From positions 108,830,447 through 108,894,446 of the forward strand of contig NC_080164.1 of the NCBI RefSeq assembly GCF_950295315.1: 64,000 nt of DNA. The letters run 5' to 3'. This document shows, piece by piece, positions 10,259 to 20,981 of the stretch (the stretch's first letter is position 1; each line of letters opens with the position of its first letter). Both the position numbers and the translations under genes were made by a program. Source of the DNA: Erinaceus europaeus (taxonomy: Eukaryota > Chordata > Mammalia > Eulipotyphla > Erinaceidae). The notes below the pieces were generated by a model. That model searched no databases and was not told the DNA's origin. It was given only the letters and a program-made list of their open reading frames with translations.

Positions 10259-10689
10259 GATGCTATACTGATTTCTCTGTTTGCCTCTTCAATCAGCAGT
10301 CCTATCAATTTCACAGCTCTGATACTGAAACCATCAACTCTATACCCTGACCACTTCACCTCTTGAGAACAAGCTACCATCATCTCTTCCCGGGAAGTAT
10401 ATGCTTAACTCATCTATCCATACCCCTCCCCCCCTTTTCCCTCACTTTCTCCACTGCCCTCCTCTTTATCTTATTCTCTTGTACCTTAAACTCATGCTGG
10501 GGGTTACCATTCCTGAAATACTCTCAGTGAGTTCTTAGGCCTATGCCTTAATTAATTTTCCATGAATTTCATATTTAAGACTATAAATGTGATGCATTAA
10601 GAATGTGATGCATTACTCTGGTGATCCAACTTTATAATTTACATTTCAATGGAGGGGATCAACCCTTTTATTCTGTTTCATATTCATAT
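10259..10689. other. Intronic sequence without recognised repeats
   Basis: Nothing recognised beyond a C-run near 10428. Confidence 0.5.
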
Positions 10690-10838
10690 GTTTTTTTTTT
10701 TCCCCTTTCTTTTTTCTTTTTCTTTACCAGAGCACTGCTCAGCTCTGGCTTGTGGTGGTGCAGGGGACTGAACCTGGGACTTTGGAGCCTCAGGCATGAG
10801 AGCCTGTTTGCATAACCATTCTGCTGTCTACCCCTGCT
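10690..10838 (-). mobile_element. SINE C
   Basis: Reverse copy: T-run, ACCAGAGCACTGCTCAGCTC, GACTGAACCTGGGACTTTGG, TTTGCATAACCATTCTGCTG. Confidence 0.9.
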
Positions 10839-10902
10839 TTTATTGAATGTTTTATCTTCCAGTAGGATGTAAGCTCAAGGAAACTATAGCCTTGTTAATC
10901 TT

Positions 10903-11020
10903 ATTTATTTTTACCAGAGCACTGCTCAGCTCTGATTTATGGTGGTGCTATAGATTGAATCTGGGACTTTGAGGCCTCAGACACAGGAGTCTCTTTGCAT
11001 AACCATTATGCTATCTGCCC
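10903..11020 (-). mobile_element. SINE C
   Basis: Reverse copy: ACCAGAGCACTGCTCAGCTC through GCATAACCATTATGCTATC. Same orientation as its neighbour at 10690. Confidence 0.9.
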
Positions 11021-11534
11021 ATATCCTTGTCAATTTTGTTCATTCTTTTACCTCAGGAAAAATAGCATTAAGTACTAAGTGGTTGTGCAACATACATTTG
11101 CTGGCCAAATGAGTAACAAGATTCCCAGGTGCTAGTCAATTGCTCATTGTAGTAAGCACAAATAAAAACAGAAGTGTCCATTTACCCCTGAAACATCACT
11201 TAACAAAAATTGATTGGCTATTTACTAGGTGTCTACTAACTATTCCTTTTGGAAATTAAAAAAAAAAAAAGGACACCAAAATTGTAGAACATATTTGAAA
11301 TGTCAGGGTACAAACACAAGATATAAAGAACACGAAATTAGCATGTGTAGTGAAAAGGAAAAATATAGAGCACCAGTGTACCTGACCTGACTTTCCTTTA
11401 CGCAGGTTCATCATTCTTTGGAACTTCCAGTTGCACAGATCTTTGGTAAGAGAACACTTTCACCACAGCCATTTCTCTTCTTTCTCTGAGTTTCTATTGG
11501 TAACAACCTGTGCATCTCCCAGTTTGGGAAGTTA
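11021..11534. other. Intronic sequence without recognised repeats
   Basis: Nothing recognised apart from an A-run near 11260. Confidence 0.5.
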
Positions 11535-11943
11535 AAGTTTATTGTTTTTATTAGTAACTTAATAACAATTTGTAGTCCCATATCTCCACACTATCTGTGT
11601 CTCTATATTTTTGCCCAGTATTTCTATGTTCCTGCCTTCCTTGTTTTTTTAGAATATTTTTTATTATCTTTATTTACTTATTGGAAAGAAACAGTCAGAA
11701 ATCAAGAGGGGAGGCAGTGATAGAGAGGGAAAGGGAGAGAGAAATGCCTGCAGCCCTGCTTCACCATTCATTAAAACTTTCCCCCTGCAGGTGGGGACCA
11801 GGGGCTCAAATCTGGGTCCTTGCAGATTGTAACATTTCTGCTCAACCAGGTGTGCCACCACCTGTCTCTCCCTTCACTTCCTTTCTAAGTCACACCTACA
11901 TCTACCACTACTTCTGAGTGTCCTTCCTTTATCCCTTTTCTTT
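11535..11943 (-). mobile_element. X retroposon, diverged, split by a SINE
   Basis: TTTTTATTAGTAACTTAATAAC at the left resembles the antisense X 3' end, and CTTTCTAAGTCACACCTAC at 11880 is an X internal block. The SINE A at 11648-11869 lies between the two parts. Confidence 0.45.
11648..11869 (-). mobile_element. SINE A
   Basis: Reverse copy: TTATTATCTTTATTTACTTATTGG, CCCTGCTTCACC, CCCCCTGCAGGTGGGGACCAG cut to its core, and head CCAGGTGTGCCACCACCTG. Confidence 0.85.
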
Positions 11944-11947
11944 GATA

Positions 11948-12056
11948 AGGAGGGGACACTTCATGAGTGGTAAAGCAGGGCTATCTCTCTCCTCATCTCA
12001 CGAAACTTCTCAACTTTTCTTGGTCTCTATCCAATAAATATAAATTGATAAAATGT
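11948..12056 (+). mobile_element. SINE A, 5' truncated
   Basis: Starts inside the core (GGGGACACTTCATGAGTGG) and ends with CTCTATCCAATAAATATAAAT. Confidence 0.65.
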
Positions 12057-12111
12057 TAAATAAAAAGAAATGAAAACTCCTAATGAAAACCAGAATAGAA
12101 ATGCTAGTATA

Positions 12112-12195
12112 GAAAACATTATTTTGTCCTTGTGCTCGCGCCATGTGCACTTAACCTGCTGTGCTAAGCCCGACTCCCTGAAAACATTATTTTGT
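12112..12195 (-). mobile_element. Tail-less SINE B head with 16-bp TSD
   Basis: A 52-bp segment (12128-12179) is the reverse complement of the first ~52 nt of SINE B (GGGAGTCGGGCT...GTTAAGTGCACATGG...CACAAGG on the minus strand). It is flanked by perfect direct repeats GAAAACATTATTTTGT (12112-12127 and 12180-12195). The element has no A-tail and no SINE body, so the RNA template was truncated within its tRNA-like part. Confidence 0.88.
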
Positions 12196-13240
12196 AAAAA
12201 AAAACCAAGTACCTTATCAGAACAGCAAGTCCACCATATTATTTTTCAGGTAACTGTGTTCTTCTACTACACCTCCAAGTCTTACAGTTAAGTACTGACC
12301 AGAGCACCAGTAAAACCCAATTTTTACATGCGCTTCTGAGACAGTGATGCATAAAATAGAAGGACATTGGATATAGTCATCAATGACATTCTTTTGGAAA
12401 TATACTGCTTTATAAAGTGACAAGTGATAGAATGGAGTTTTATGGAGTAAAATGTGAATATACAATTTGTGGTATTTGCTTTTCTTTTTGAAATTGGTGT
12501 GAAAGCAGAAAACTATGTTTTACCAAGACAAATATCATTGGACCATCTGTTAGGTTTGTCATTCTGGACGCTATGAATACATTAAAGTTATTCCATATAA
12601 AATATCATATTCTTGTCTCATCCATAATTTAATTTCCACAATATTGGATTTTGCTTCCTATTTGGTAAGCATTCAACATGTGGATATACGATAGGACCAA
12701 TTACAATGTTACTTTATTTTAGCTGCTCAGAGAACTATGTAATGAGCTAGATAAGAGGCAATTATGGATGGCACCAATTAAAAAGTCATGATGAATGAAA
12801 ACTTCCATGAAGGAAGAATGCCATTTTTGGTCAATAACAGTCTTAAGCTATTTGTAGCCAGCAAACATAAAAGGGGAGTTCTAAGTTTTCAATACTTGGT
12901 TTCCTTCTGACCAGCTATTGTGAGGCAGCTTCAAATTTGGATGCCTCTTCCATCACTGTCATGAAGGACTCTCGGTGTTTGAGATTCTGAAAGTCACTGT
13001 CATGTTCTAAAAACTAAAATGCCCATCAGCATCTTTATATGAGTCAGAAGGCTGCTGGCTGAGCAGACCAGAAGGCAGTGTGGAAATCTGCTGTAGTTTA
13101 AATAGAAGTGTGGACTTACACTCAGGGAAATAAGGACTGAGGTAGGATGGGGTTTGACAGTATGCCTTTCAATCTAACTCTCATCATAGGCTCAGAAAAC
13201 TGTTTATCTCTTTTGAGACTCATCTCCACAAGATGTAGGA
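12196..13240. other. About 1 kb of repeat-free intron
   Basis: AT-rich, no SINE, L1 or microsatellite recognised. The middle part (12480-12960) is well-mixed complex sequence of the kind often found in conserved noncoding DNA, but conservation cannot be judged here. Confidence 0.5.
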
Positions 13241-13264
13241 TATGCATTTGTTAAAGTCCAGTTT

Positions 13265-13571
13265 CCGTCTGTGATTAGAAACCACTAATAAAATGGGTAT
13301 AGAAAGAACATACCTCAACACGATAAATCTCACATAGTACAAACTTACAGCCAACATCATATTCAGTGACAAAACAAACAAACAAAAAAACCTATTTTTC
13401 CTCTGAGGGCAGGTATTAGACAAAAATATCCAGTCTCATCATTTCTCTTTAAGAGAGTATTGAAAGTTCTGGCAAGAACAATTTGATAAGAAAAGGATGT
13501 AGCTAGAAATTGGAAAGGATGAAATAAGCTGGAGAGAAAGAAGAAAAGCTGTCATCATTTCTAGATAGCAT
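13265..13571 (+). mobile_element. LINE-1 ORF2 RT-domain fragment, left part
   Basis: Nucleotides correspond to the L1 stretch coding for TYLNIIK...ANIIL..., the QGCPLSPLLFNIVLEVLA region and IQIGKEEVKLSLF. Stops and frameshifts throughout. Interrupted by the SINE at 13581-13818 and resumes at 13828. Confidence 0.8.
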
Positions 13572-13580
13572 AGACTCTAG

Positions 13581-13818
13581 ATGACTTAGGCCGAGTGGTG
13601 GTACACCTGGTTGAGTGCATATGTTACAGTGGGCAAGCACCCAGGTTCAAGCCCTCACTCCCTACCTGTAGGGGGTAAGCTTCACTAGTGGTGAAGCAGG
13701 GCTGCAGGTGTCTCTCTGTCTCTCTCCTTCTCTATATCTCACCCTCCCTCTCAATTTCTGGATGTCTGTATCGAATAAGTAAAGACAATATTTTTTTCCA
13801 TAAAAAAAAAGACTTCGA
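13581..13818 (+). mobile_element. SINE A inserted in L1
   Basis: Head GGCCGAGTGGTGGTACACC, core CTGTAGGGGGTAAGCTTCAC, tail of A-runs. Direct repeats AGACTCTAG (13572-13580 and 13819-13827) flank it. Confidence 0.85.
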
Positions 13819-13827
13819 AGACTCTAG

Positions 13828-14050
13828 TGAAAGAGCTATTAGAAATAATAAGCAAATGCATTAAAGTGACAAGCTGTAAAATTAATGTACACAAATCCAA
13901 ATTAATGTATACATATCCATATGTTCATAGTGAACTAGCAGTGAGATCTCTCAGGGAAATAATATTACTTACCACTGAATCAGAAGGAATTAAGAATCTT
14001 GGAGTAAATTTATTCAGAGATAAAAGACTCAGATATGGAAAACTATCAAG
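13828..14050 (+). mobile_element. LINE-1 ORF2 RT-domain fragment, right part
   Basis: In one frame reads KELLEIISKCIKVTSCKINV, then ESEGIKNLGVNLFRD, recognisable as the L1 KLLELINEYSKVAGYKIN ... KRIKYLGINLTK region downstream of the RT catalytic motif. Confidence 0.85.
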
Positions 14051-14277
14051 ACTGTTGGGAGAAATGGAAGACACACCCAGAAGTGGGAAGTGTGCTTGCT
14101 TTGCCAAGATTACTTCCCAGGCTTGAGCCTGGTACCTATCACATTGGAGGAGGCTTCAGTGCTATGCTGTCTTTCCCTCTTTCTCTGTATTTATCTCTCT
14201 GTTTATCTGCAAAAGTTGGCCTAGAGTAATAAAACAATTCTTGTGCCAATAACAACAACAATAACAACAAAAAAGTA
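14051..14277 (+). mobile_element. SINE D
   Basis: GCTTGAGCCTGGTACC, ATCACATTGGAGGAGGCTTC, TTTATCTCTCTGTTTATCTG and an (AACA)n tail; same family as 38155-38302. Confidence 0.65.
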
Positions 14278-14333
14278 ATTCCTTCCTTCCTTCTTTTTGT
14301 CCTTCCTTCCTTCCTTTCTTCCTTCCTTCCTTC

Positions 14334-14387
<54 letters not shown>

Positions 14388-14388
14388 A
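14278..14388. repeat. (TTCC/TTTC)n microsatellite
   Basis: TTCC units pass into about 13 perfect TTTC units; seeded at the A-rich tail of the reverse SINE that follows. Confidence 0.95.
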
Positions 14389-14390
14389 TA

Positions 14391-14682
14391 TTTGCCTCCA
14401 GGATTATCATTGGGGCTTGGTCCCAGTATTGCAAATTCACTGTTTCTGATGGCCAATTTTTCCATTTTATTTAATAAGACAGAGAGAAATTGAGGGGGAG
14501 AGGGAGACAGAGACAGAGAGAGAGAAAGAGAGAGAGAGATTTGCAGACCTGCTTCACAGCTTGTGAAGTATGCCCCCCACCCCCCACAGAGGTGGTGAGC
14601 CAGGGATTGAACCTAGATCCTTGTGTGGGTCCTTGCAATTTGTATTACATGTGCTTATCCAGGTGCACTCCCTTTCAGCCTA
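14391..14682 (-). mobile_element. SINE A/B with long 3' block
   Basis: Reverse copy starting TTTGCCTCCAGGATTATCATTGG-like (extra 3' block), AATAAGACAGAGAG, (GA)-rich body, GGGATTGAACCTAGATCC and a head at AGGTGCACTCCC. Confidence 0.85.
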
Positions 14683-14692
14683 CCAAAAAAGA

Positions 14693-14797
14693 AAAATTGC
14701 TACACTGTTGGTTGGACTATAAATGATATGAATTAGTGCAGTCATGATGGAAAGGAAAGGAATATGGAAATTTCTCTATAAGTTAAAACATAAATTC
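14693..14797 (+). mobile_element. LINE-1 ORF2 3' fragment
   Basis: ATTGCTACACTGTTGGTTGG, then AGTGCAGTCATGATGG; corresponds to the L1 [16 protein letters not shown] region, degraded. Confidence 0.65.
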
Positions 14798-14998
14798 TTT
14801 TAAAATTTTTTAATATTTACTTATTTTCCCTTTTGTTACCCTTGTTTTTTATTGTTGTTGCAGTTATTATTACTGTTATTGATGTTGTCATTGTTGGATA
14901 GGACAGAGAGAAATGGGGAGAGGAGGGGAAGACAGAGAGGGAGAGAGAAAGATAGACACCTGCAAACCTGCTTCACCACCTGTGAAGCACTCCCCTGC
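14798..14998 (-). mobile_element. SINE B, head missing
   Basis: Reverse copy: TTTTCCCTTTTGTTACCCTTG, GGATAGGACAGAGAG, CACCACCTGTGAAGCACTCC; stops at CCCCTGCA where L1 sequence begins, so the tRNA-like head is absent. Confidence 0.85.
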
Positions 14999-14999
14999 A

Positions 15000-15828
15000 T
15001 CATTAAGGAAATGCAAATTAAAATGACACTGAGATTCCACCTTATTCCTTCATCAATATACCAGGAAATGACAAGCATTGGCAAAGCTGGAGAGAAAAAG
15101 TTACTCTGCTTCACTGCCAGTGGGAATGCAAACTAGTGAGCTAACTTGGAAGACTGTATAGAGTCATTCAACTAATAAGCATGGAATTGCTTTATGATCC
15201 AGAAATACCATTCTTGGGCATTTATTCAAAATACATGCAAATACTAATTCAAAGGGACATATACTGCTAAGTTTGTAGCTGCATTATTCACAACAGCCAA
15301 AGAATTGAAGCAACTTAAATGCCCATCAACACATGACTGGCTAAAGAAGTTATGGGATATATACTCCATGGTATACTACTATGCAATCAAAAAGGATGTT
15401 ATTGTCTCCTTTGGGACAAAGGGGATCAAATTGGAGGTGATTATGCTTATTGAAATAAGTAAAGAAATGAAAGATGGTTTTGCTCACATGTGGACTCTAG
15501 AGAACTGATACACATGAACTTGAAAGAAAAAAGAATAGAAGGAAGGAAGGAAGGAAGGAAGGAAGGAAGGAAGGAAGGAAGGAAGGAAGGACTGGAAGGG
15601 AGGGAGGGAGGGAGGAAGGAAGGGAGGAAGGAAGAAATTGAACAAAGGAAGAAAGAAACAAAGGAATGAAGGAAATCTTCCTAATAATTGTGAAAACTGT
15701 GGTGGTTATCTTTGGAAGGTGGGAGAGTGGAGACACAGCACTTTGGTGGTGAGTATGGTTTGAAACTGTACACTGTAACCTTACAATCCTGTAACCCACT
15801 ATTAGTCACAACTCAAAAAAGGAAAAAA
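15000..15828 (+). mobile_element. LINE-1 ORF2 C-terminus and 3' UTR
   Basis: Matches L1 [44 protein letters not shown] and the MVYYYAIKK analogue of MEYYSAIK, then a 3' UTR ending in ACTGTAACCTTACAATCCTG and an A-rich end. Frame broken in several places. Confidence 0.9.
15536..15640. repeat. (GGAA)n microsatellite in the L1 3' UTR
   Basis: About 13 perfect GGAA units, then GGGA/GGAA mixtures; expanded from the purine-rich tract of the L1 3' UTR. Confidence 0.95.
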
Positions 15829-15919
15829 TAATAGAAAATCAGGAAGTCCACCCAGGTCTCATTCACATTCCATGCTCTTAAGTTATTTCCTTTATCAACA
15901 CAACTACCAATGAAATCAA

Positions 15920-16105
15920 GTGCTTATTACTGGGTGTTAATATGGGAGGGAGTAGAGGGTATCAGGACCCAGTGCAGGATGGAGGGGGACTTGGTAGTGG
16001 TGGTGGGAGTAGTGTGCAGACACTAATCCCAGGGAGATGAGAGATTGTACCCATGTGTCAACAACGGTTCTGTAGACCATTATTTCCCCGTTATTGGGTT
16101 ATATG
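15920..16105 (+). mobile_element. LINE-1 3' UTR-like fragment
   Basis: TCAGGACCCAGTGCAGGATGG and GTACCCATGTGTCAACAAC are shared with 31060-31240, where they precede an L1-like ending. Confidence 0.5.
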
Positions 16106-16309
16106 ATTTGGGTAAAAATGTGGCACAGGCTTTGTTCATCCTCAGTGACTTCTAATGTCCTTTTAAAAAAGGTGAGTAGATTTTTTTAACCTAGTAAAGA
16201 CTGTTTTCAGCTTAAGTCAGTGAGCTAAGAGGATATTTTGAACAGAAAAATGTAACTCACATATCATGGAATATAAAGTGCTTTTGATATTATGCTCCAA
16301 TAAAATTTT

Positions 16310-16521
16310 TCAAAAATTATTATCTTTATTTATTTATTGGATAGAGATAGTCAGAAATTGTGAGGGGAGGGAGGAACAGAGAGAAAGAGACAGAGAGACA
16401 CCAATAGTCCTGCTTCACCACTCATGAAGCTTTCCCTCTGCAAGTGGGAACCAGGGGCTTGAGCCTGGGTCATTGTACATTGTAACATTTGTGTTCAACC
16501 AGCTGTGCCACTACCCAGCCC
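16310..16521 (-). mobile_element. SINE A
   Basis: Reverse copy: TTATTATCTTTATTTATTTATTGG-type tail, CCTGCTTCACCACTCATGAAG, GGGGCTTGAGCCTGGG, GCCACTACCCAGCCCC. Confidence 0.88.
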
Positions 16522-17071
16522 CTGCATCTGAGAAATAAACTACTTTATTTTAAAAGTGACTTTTTCTTTTAAACAATGATATTATTATATTACTTGAATG
16601 ACTGTAGAATTTTTTTAAATATACATGTGCTTTTAGATGCAATATGTATGTATAATTTTAAACTCAAAAAGGTTGTGTTAAAGCTCAACTTTCAATTATG
16701 TTTCATGTATACCATAGTCTCATATTTTTTTCCTAGAAAACAACTGACTTTTTTTTTTTTTTAATGAAACAGTGTTAAGATATAGAAACAGCACAGATCT
16801 TACTTTTTTAGAGAGTCTAATCAATCTTGCTTCCAGCAAGTTATTTATGGGCTCAGGAAGCAGCTGGGGCCCTGCTGGGTAACTCTACCTGCCTATTTAT
16901 CTTCCCTGTGCCTCTCCACTATTCTCAGAAAAGTATCACGAGAAGATCTTGGAGGGATGTTCCCCAAATGCTTTACAATGTAAATACCACAAAAACAGAG
17001 TATTGTGAAATTCAAAATCGACTCCTCTGGATGGCACTGTCTGAAGCCTGGCTTTGATTTCAACAATAAAA
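16522..17071. other. Intronic sequence without recognised repeats
   Basis: Contains AACAATAAAAATG near 17060 just before the X copy, but nothing coding around it. Confidence 0.5.
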
Positions 17072-17935
17072 ATGTTGCATATTTTTTAAGAGAGAAACTG
17101 AGAGCTACTCTCTGTCCTAATCCAGTTTTCTAGTCCCATTCTCAACTCTGACATCATCTTCCCAGACAATACTTTTAGTCCACCTGCAGGTTAGCTATCA
17201 AGCTCAAGAAAAAATTACTACAGTCATGGGTCACTTGGATCATAGCTAAAATAGATTTCCTATCTTCTATCCACCCTAAGATCCCTATTCTCATCTGTTC
17301 TGTTCCTACTGTATGGTTCCTGTTTATTGAACACTTTGCCCTGTTTTATATCTTTCCACCTTTGAGCCATTAAGTTGCAGATGCTACCATGATATCATCC
17401 TGACCTTCCTGGGCAGATGAACTCACCATTACCTTACCTCTCCAGAGCCCTACCCTACTAGGGAAAGATAGAAATAGGATGGAGATTTGGATCCACCTCC
17501 CAATGCCCATTGCATAGATGCAATCACAGAAGCCAGAACTCTCATCTTACTGAACCCCAAAAGTATTTTGGGCCATACTCTTAGGAGGGGAGAAATGATA
17601 GGGGGAAGATGAGCAGAGGGTTCTGAACTCCAACTTCACCAGGACCCAGGGAGAGAAGAGGAAAAAAGGAAGGACACTTGGAAGTAGTAACAAGTGTGTG
17701 TGTGTGACTCAGAAAGGAAGAGAAGATGGGGTAAAAATGGCCAAATATATACAAATATAGACAGATAGTTGTAGAAATGATAGTTAACCCATATCTGCAA
17801 CCTTAGGAGAGAACTGTTGTAGCTTACTATAAAGGGGTTGGAGACCCAGAACTTTGATGGTGGGAACATTACAGTGTTGTTATCTTGTTACCCTTATCTT
17901 GTAATTTTGTAAATAAATACTAAATCACTAAAAAA
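17072..17935 (+). mobile_element. X retroposon, long form with A-tail
   Basis: Longest X copy with a clear 3' end: GAGCTACTCTCTGTCCTAATCC start block, CCAGAGCCCTACCCTACTAG, a ~250-bp insert (AGAGAAGAGGAAAAAAGGAAG ... TATACAAATATAGACAGATAG) absent from the short form, TTTGATGGTGGGAACATTAC, TTGTAAATAAATACTAAATC and A8. No open frame. Confidence 0.8.
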
Positions 17936-17986
17936 AAACCAAAAAACAAAAAACCTTCACATTTCCCTTCAAATTCATTTGACTGC

Positions 17987-18642
17987 TGATGTAGGGAGGT
18001 TGTGGGAATGTGGTGGAGCCTGGTAGGGTTTGACATGAGAGGTGAGTTCATTCTGGTAAGTCTCTCTCTCTACAGAAGGGTTGAGCAAAAAGGGAGACAT
18101 ATAAGCCTCAAAAGGTTGGCAGCCATGTACGTCTCCCCTCCCCCACAAAAACATCCTGCATCTTCCCACAGGAGCCTGCCACTCCTTAAAAGGCATTAAG
18201 CCTGCTCCACCCTACATTCCCTGATACTATGGCCCATCCCTTTATTATGTGCATATCAGTCTTCTGCTTTGTCTTACAAATGCCTAAAGGTCTTCCACAC
18301 AGGGTATTACTAATCCTGCTAGTTGAACCCCTAGCAACAGTTGCTGGGGAGGTCCATACCATTCCTGGCCCCCTTTGCCTTTCTCCATCCCTTTCCTCAT
18401 CATGTATGGTATTGTCAAGCTACTTCCATTTCTGTTTTGTCTTTTCTGTGTCCCGACCTGGGGGAGGGCAGGCGTGCAGACCAAGAGGCTGATGCTGGCC
18501 ATTGCAGTTTGCGCCACATGGCTTAACCAGGTGTGCTAGCGTCTGACTCTGGGGCACTCGAATAAATAAAGATTTGTATTGCTTTGCCACCAAAGAGCTT
18601 AGTTCCTGGGTCATCTCTCTCTCGCGCGAAGCTAGCCCGACA
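17987..18642 (+). mobile_element. Probable solo LTR, 656 bp
   Basis: Starts TGATGTAGGG and ends AGCCCGACA, flanked by ACTGC at 17982-17986 and 18643-18647. AATAAATAAAG at 18562 fits a polyadenylation signal. The terminal GAAGCTAGCCCGACA resembles the U5 end of the LTR at 9795-10185. The 5' two thirds differ, so it may be a different subfamily or the left boundary may be wrong. Confidence 0.6.
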
Positions 18643-19340
18643 ACTGCTTACTCTCCTTACTGTTCCCTCTTTCATTGTTCTACTCTGTTGTATTTATTGT
18701 TTCTCTGAGAGTTACCTAATTTTTTTCTTTTAGTATAGCTATTCTGTTTACCCTTTCAAGGTCAAGTTTAAAGTCATCTCTAGGGAGTTTTCAACCATGT
18801 TTCTTTGATCAAGTCTTCAGTCTTGGTATTCAATACTTTCAATAGCTCAACAATTTACACAGTACAAATAACCAATAATGACATTGAATATATACATATA
18901 TATATATATATACACACACATATATATACACATATATATATGTGTATTTATCATCACATAGTTATAGAAATTTCTGTATAGTTTATTGTTCCAGGTGCAT
19001 GAATCTTATATCTCCAGCTAGACCTTAAGTGTCTGTTTTTTTTCTTAAGTGTCTTTAATGTTCATATTCTATTGCATAGTTGAGTTGATTTTCCAGTTTG
19101 TTCCCCTTAAATTGACTTATCAAAAATAAATTTTAATTGATTAATCATTATTTGTACCTTCATATTTCTCTTAAGAATTTATGTATGCTTCACTTACAAC
19201 CATCTTTTTGTCTTTTTTTTGGGGGGGGGGTTGTTTATTGTGATTCTCACAACAAAGAAAAGCAAGTGCCACTGATGAAGTAAGATAACCAAGTGGATTT
19301 GTGTTCCCTTCATATCCTTTCTCCCTATGTGCAGTGAGCA
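18643..19340. other. Intron immediately downstream of the exon
   Basis: (TA/CA)n at 18893-18950 and a T8G10 run at 19213-19230; otherwise unique-looking. Confidence 0.6.
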
Positions 19341-19690
<350 letters not shown>

Positions 19691-19694
19691 CACT

Positions 19695-19850
19695 CCTCTT
19701 TTTTTAAATTTGTGATTAATAGTATATTATAAGATTGTTAAGATTACCCTGTATGGCTCCACACCACACCCACCACTCAGAGTTCTGTTCCCTACCCTCC
19801 CGCCTCCCAAAGATAACCATTGTAGTTCTCAGGAATCTTAGAAACAGTTT
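19695..19850 (-). mobile_element. X retroposon 3' end fragment
   Basis: Antisense: TTGTGATTAATAGTATATTATAAG, CACACCCACCACTCAGAGTTC and CATTGTAGTTCTCAGGAATC parallel the antisense X copy at 45165-45300. Confidence 0.65.
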
Positions 19851-19954
19851 GTTTGTTTCTGGTTTTTTTGTTTGTTTGTTTTTCTCCCAAGTTCATGACA
19901 AGTCACTCCTTAAAAATGTGTGGTTACATAGTGCAACGTTCTGTCCCCCCCAAC

Positions 19955-20215
19955 CCTTCCAATGATAAGCACCATAGTTCTTACAAACTTTCAGAAACAG
20001 CTTGTTTACTTTTGTGTTTTTGTAAGTTCATATGCTTCAGCTTTTGAGATTCCACATATGAGTGAAACCAATGGGCAGTTGCTTCTCACTTCTTATTTCT
20101 TGAAGCATCATCACCTCCTGTTCCATCCATTTGGTCCCAAAGGACACACATTGTCTTTTTTGACTAGAAAGTACCATTCATGGAATATATGCATTGGCAT
20201 AGGTTTTATTGGAAA
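19955..20215 (-). mobile_element. LINE-1 3' end fragment
   Basis: CCACATATGAGTGAAACCAATGG-like sequence, GCATCATCACCTCCTGTTCC and CATTCATGGAATATATGC are antisense of the L1 ORF2 end and 3' UTR (cf. 6545-6955). Confidence 0.65.
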
Positions 20216-20607
20216 TAAAAAAAAACAAGAGGGCCTATATTTAGCAGGAATTACTGTTCTCAATAAAAATGGGTTGTCTGATTCACTCACTGCTCTGTCC
20301 TCTAGAAAAGGTAATAAGCTGGAGCATTAACTAGGTTTCCAGGCAACACTACGTCTAGGAGAATGACCCATGAGAAGGAAATACCATGTGGACCAGGGGA
20401 ACAATCAGTGCATGAAAGGACCCCAAGGTTTGAGTTTCTCTTGCAACAGTAATTCCTGTGATTAGGCCTGTACCATTGGGAATGCTGGAAGTAGTGCCCA
20501 GGGAGTTGTTATAGAGAGATGGCCTCCTTTGGAATGTTAGGCATCTAAGTCAGGTGATCTTTTGCATCTGCCCAATATGGGATCATCATCTTGCCTGTGA
20601 CTTATAT
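20216..20607. other. Intronic sequence without recognised repeats
   Basis: Nothing recognised. Confidence 0.5.
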
Positions 20608-20832
20608 TCCTTTCCTTTTATTTTTTATTTTATTTATTTATTTATATGATAGAGACAGCCAGAAATCAAGAGGAGTGGGGGGATAGAGAAGGAGAGAGAC
20701 AGAGAGACACCTGCAGGACTGCCTCACCACTTGTGAAGCACTCCCCCTAGCCTGGCAGGTGGGGACCAGGGGCTTGAACCCAGGTAACATGTATGCTCAA
20801 TCAGGTCCACTACCACCAGGAGGTGGCCTCCT
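20608..20832 (-). mobile_element. SINE A
   Basis: Reverse copy: TTTATTTATTTATATGATAGAG, ACACCTGCAGGACTGCCTC, GGGGACCAGGGGCTTGAACC and a shortened head; the GTCCTTGC segment is missing. Confidence 0.85.
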
Positions 20833-20940
20833 GGTGACTTACATTCTATGTAAAGGTTACTTCAATTCAGCATTGGCCTGCTGGAAGACACTCTGTACTT
20901 TTTTATTCTGTATAGAGATGTTATTTGCTGTTATTTGCTC

Positions 20941-20941
<1 letters not shown>

Positions 20942-20981
<40 letters not shown>

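Larger units (their letters stand above)
1..19340 (-). other. GRID2 intron downstream of the exon (partial)
   Basis: All sequence left of the exon is intronic for the minus-strand gene and runs off the window. No further exon with GRID2 coding potential (the segment leading to TM4 would be next) is visible on the minus strand. Confidence 0.85.

Noticed and set aside
16830..17070. Possible processed pseudogene ending AACAATAAAAATG
   Set aside because: The signal is followed directly by X sequence, there is no A-tail or TSD, and no protein family is recognisable in any frame.
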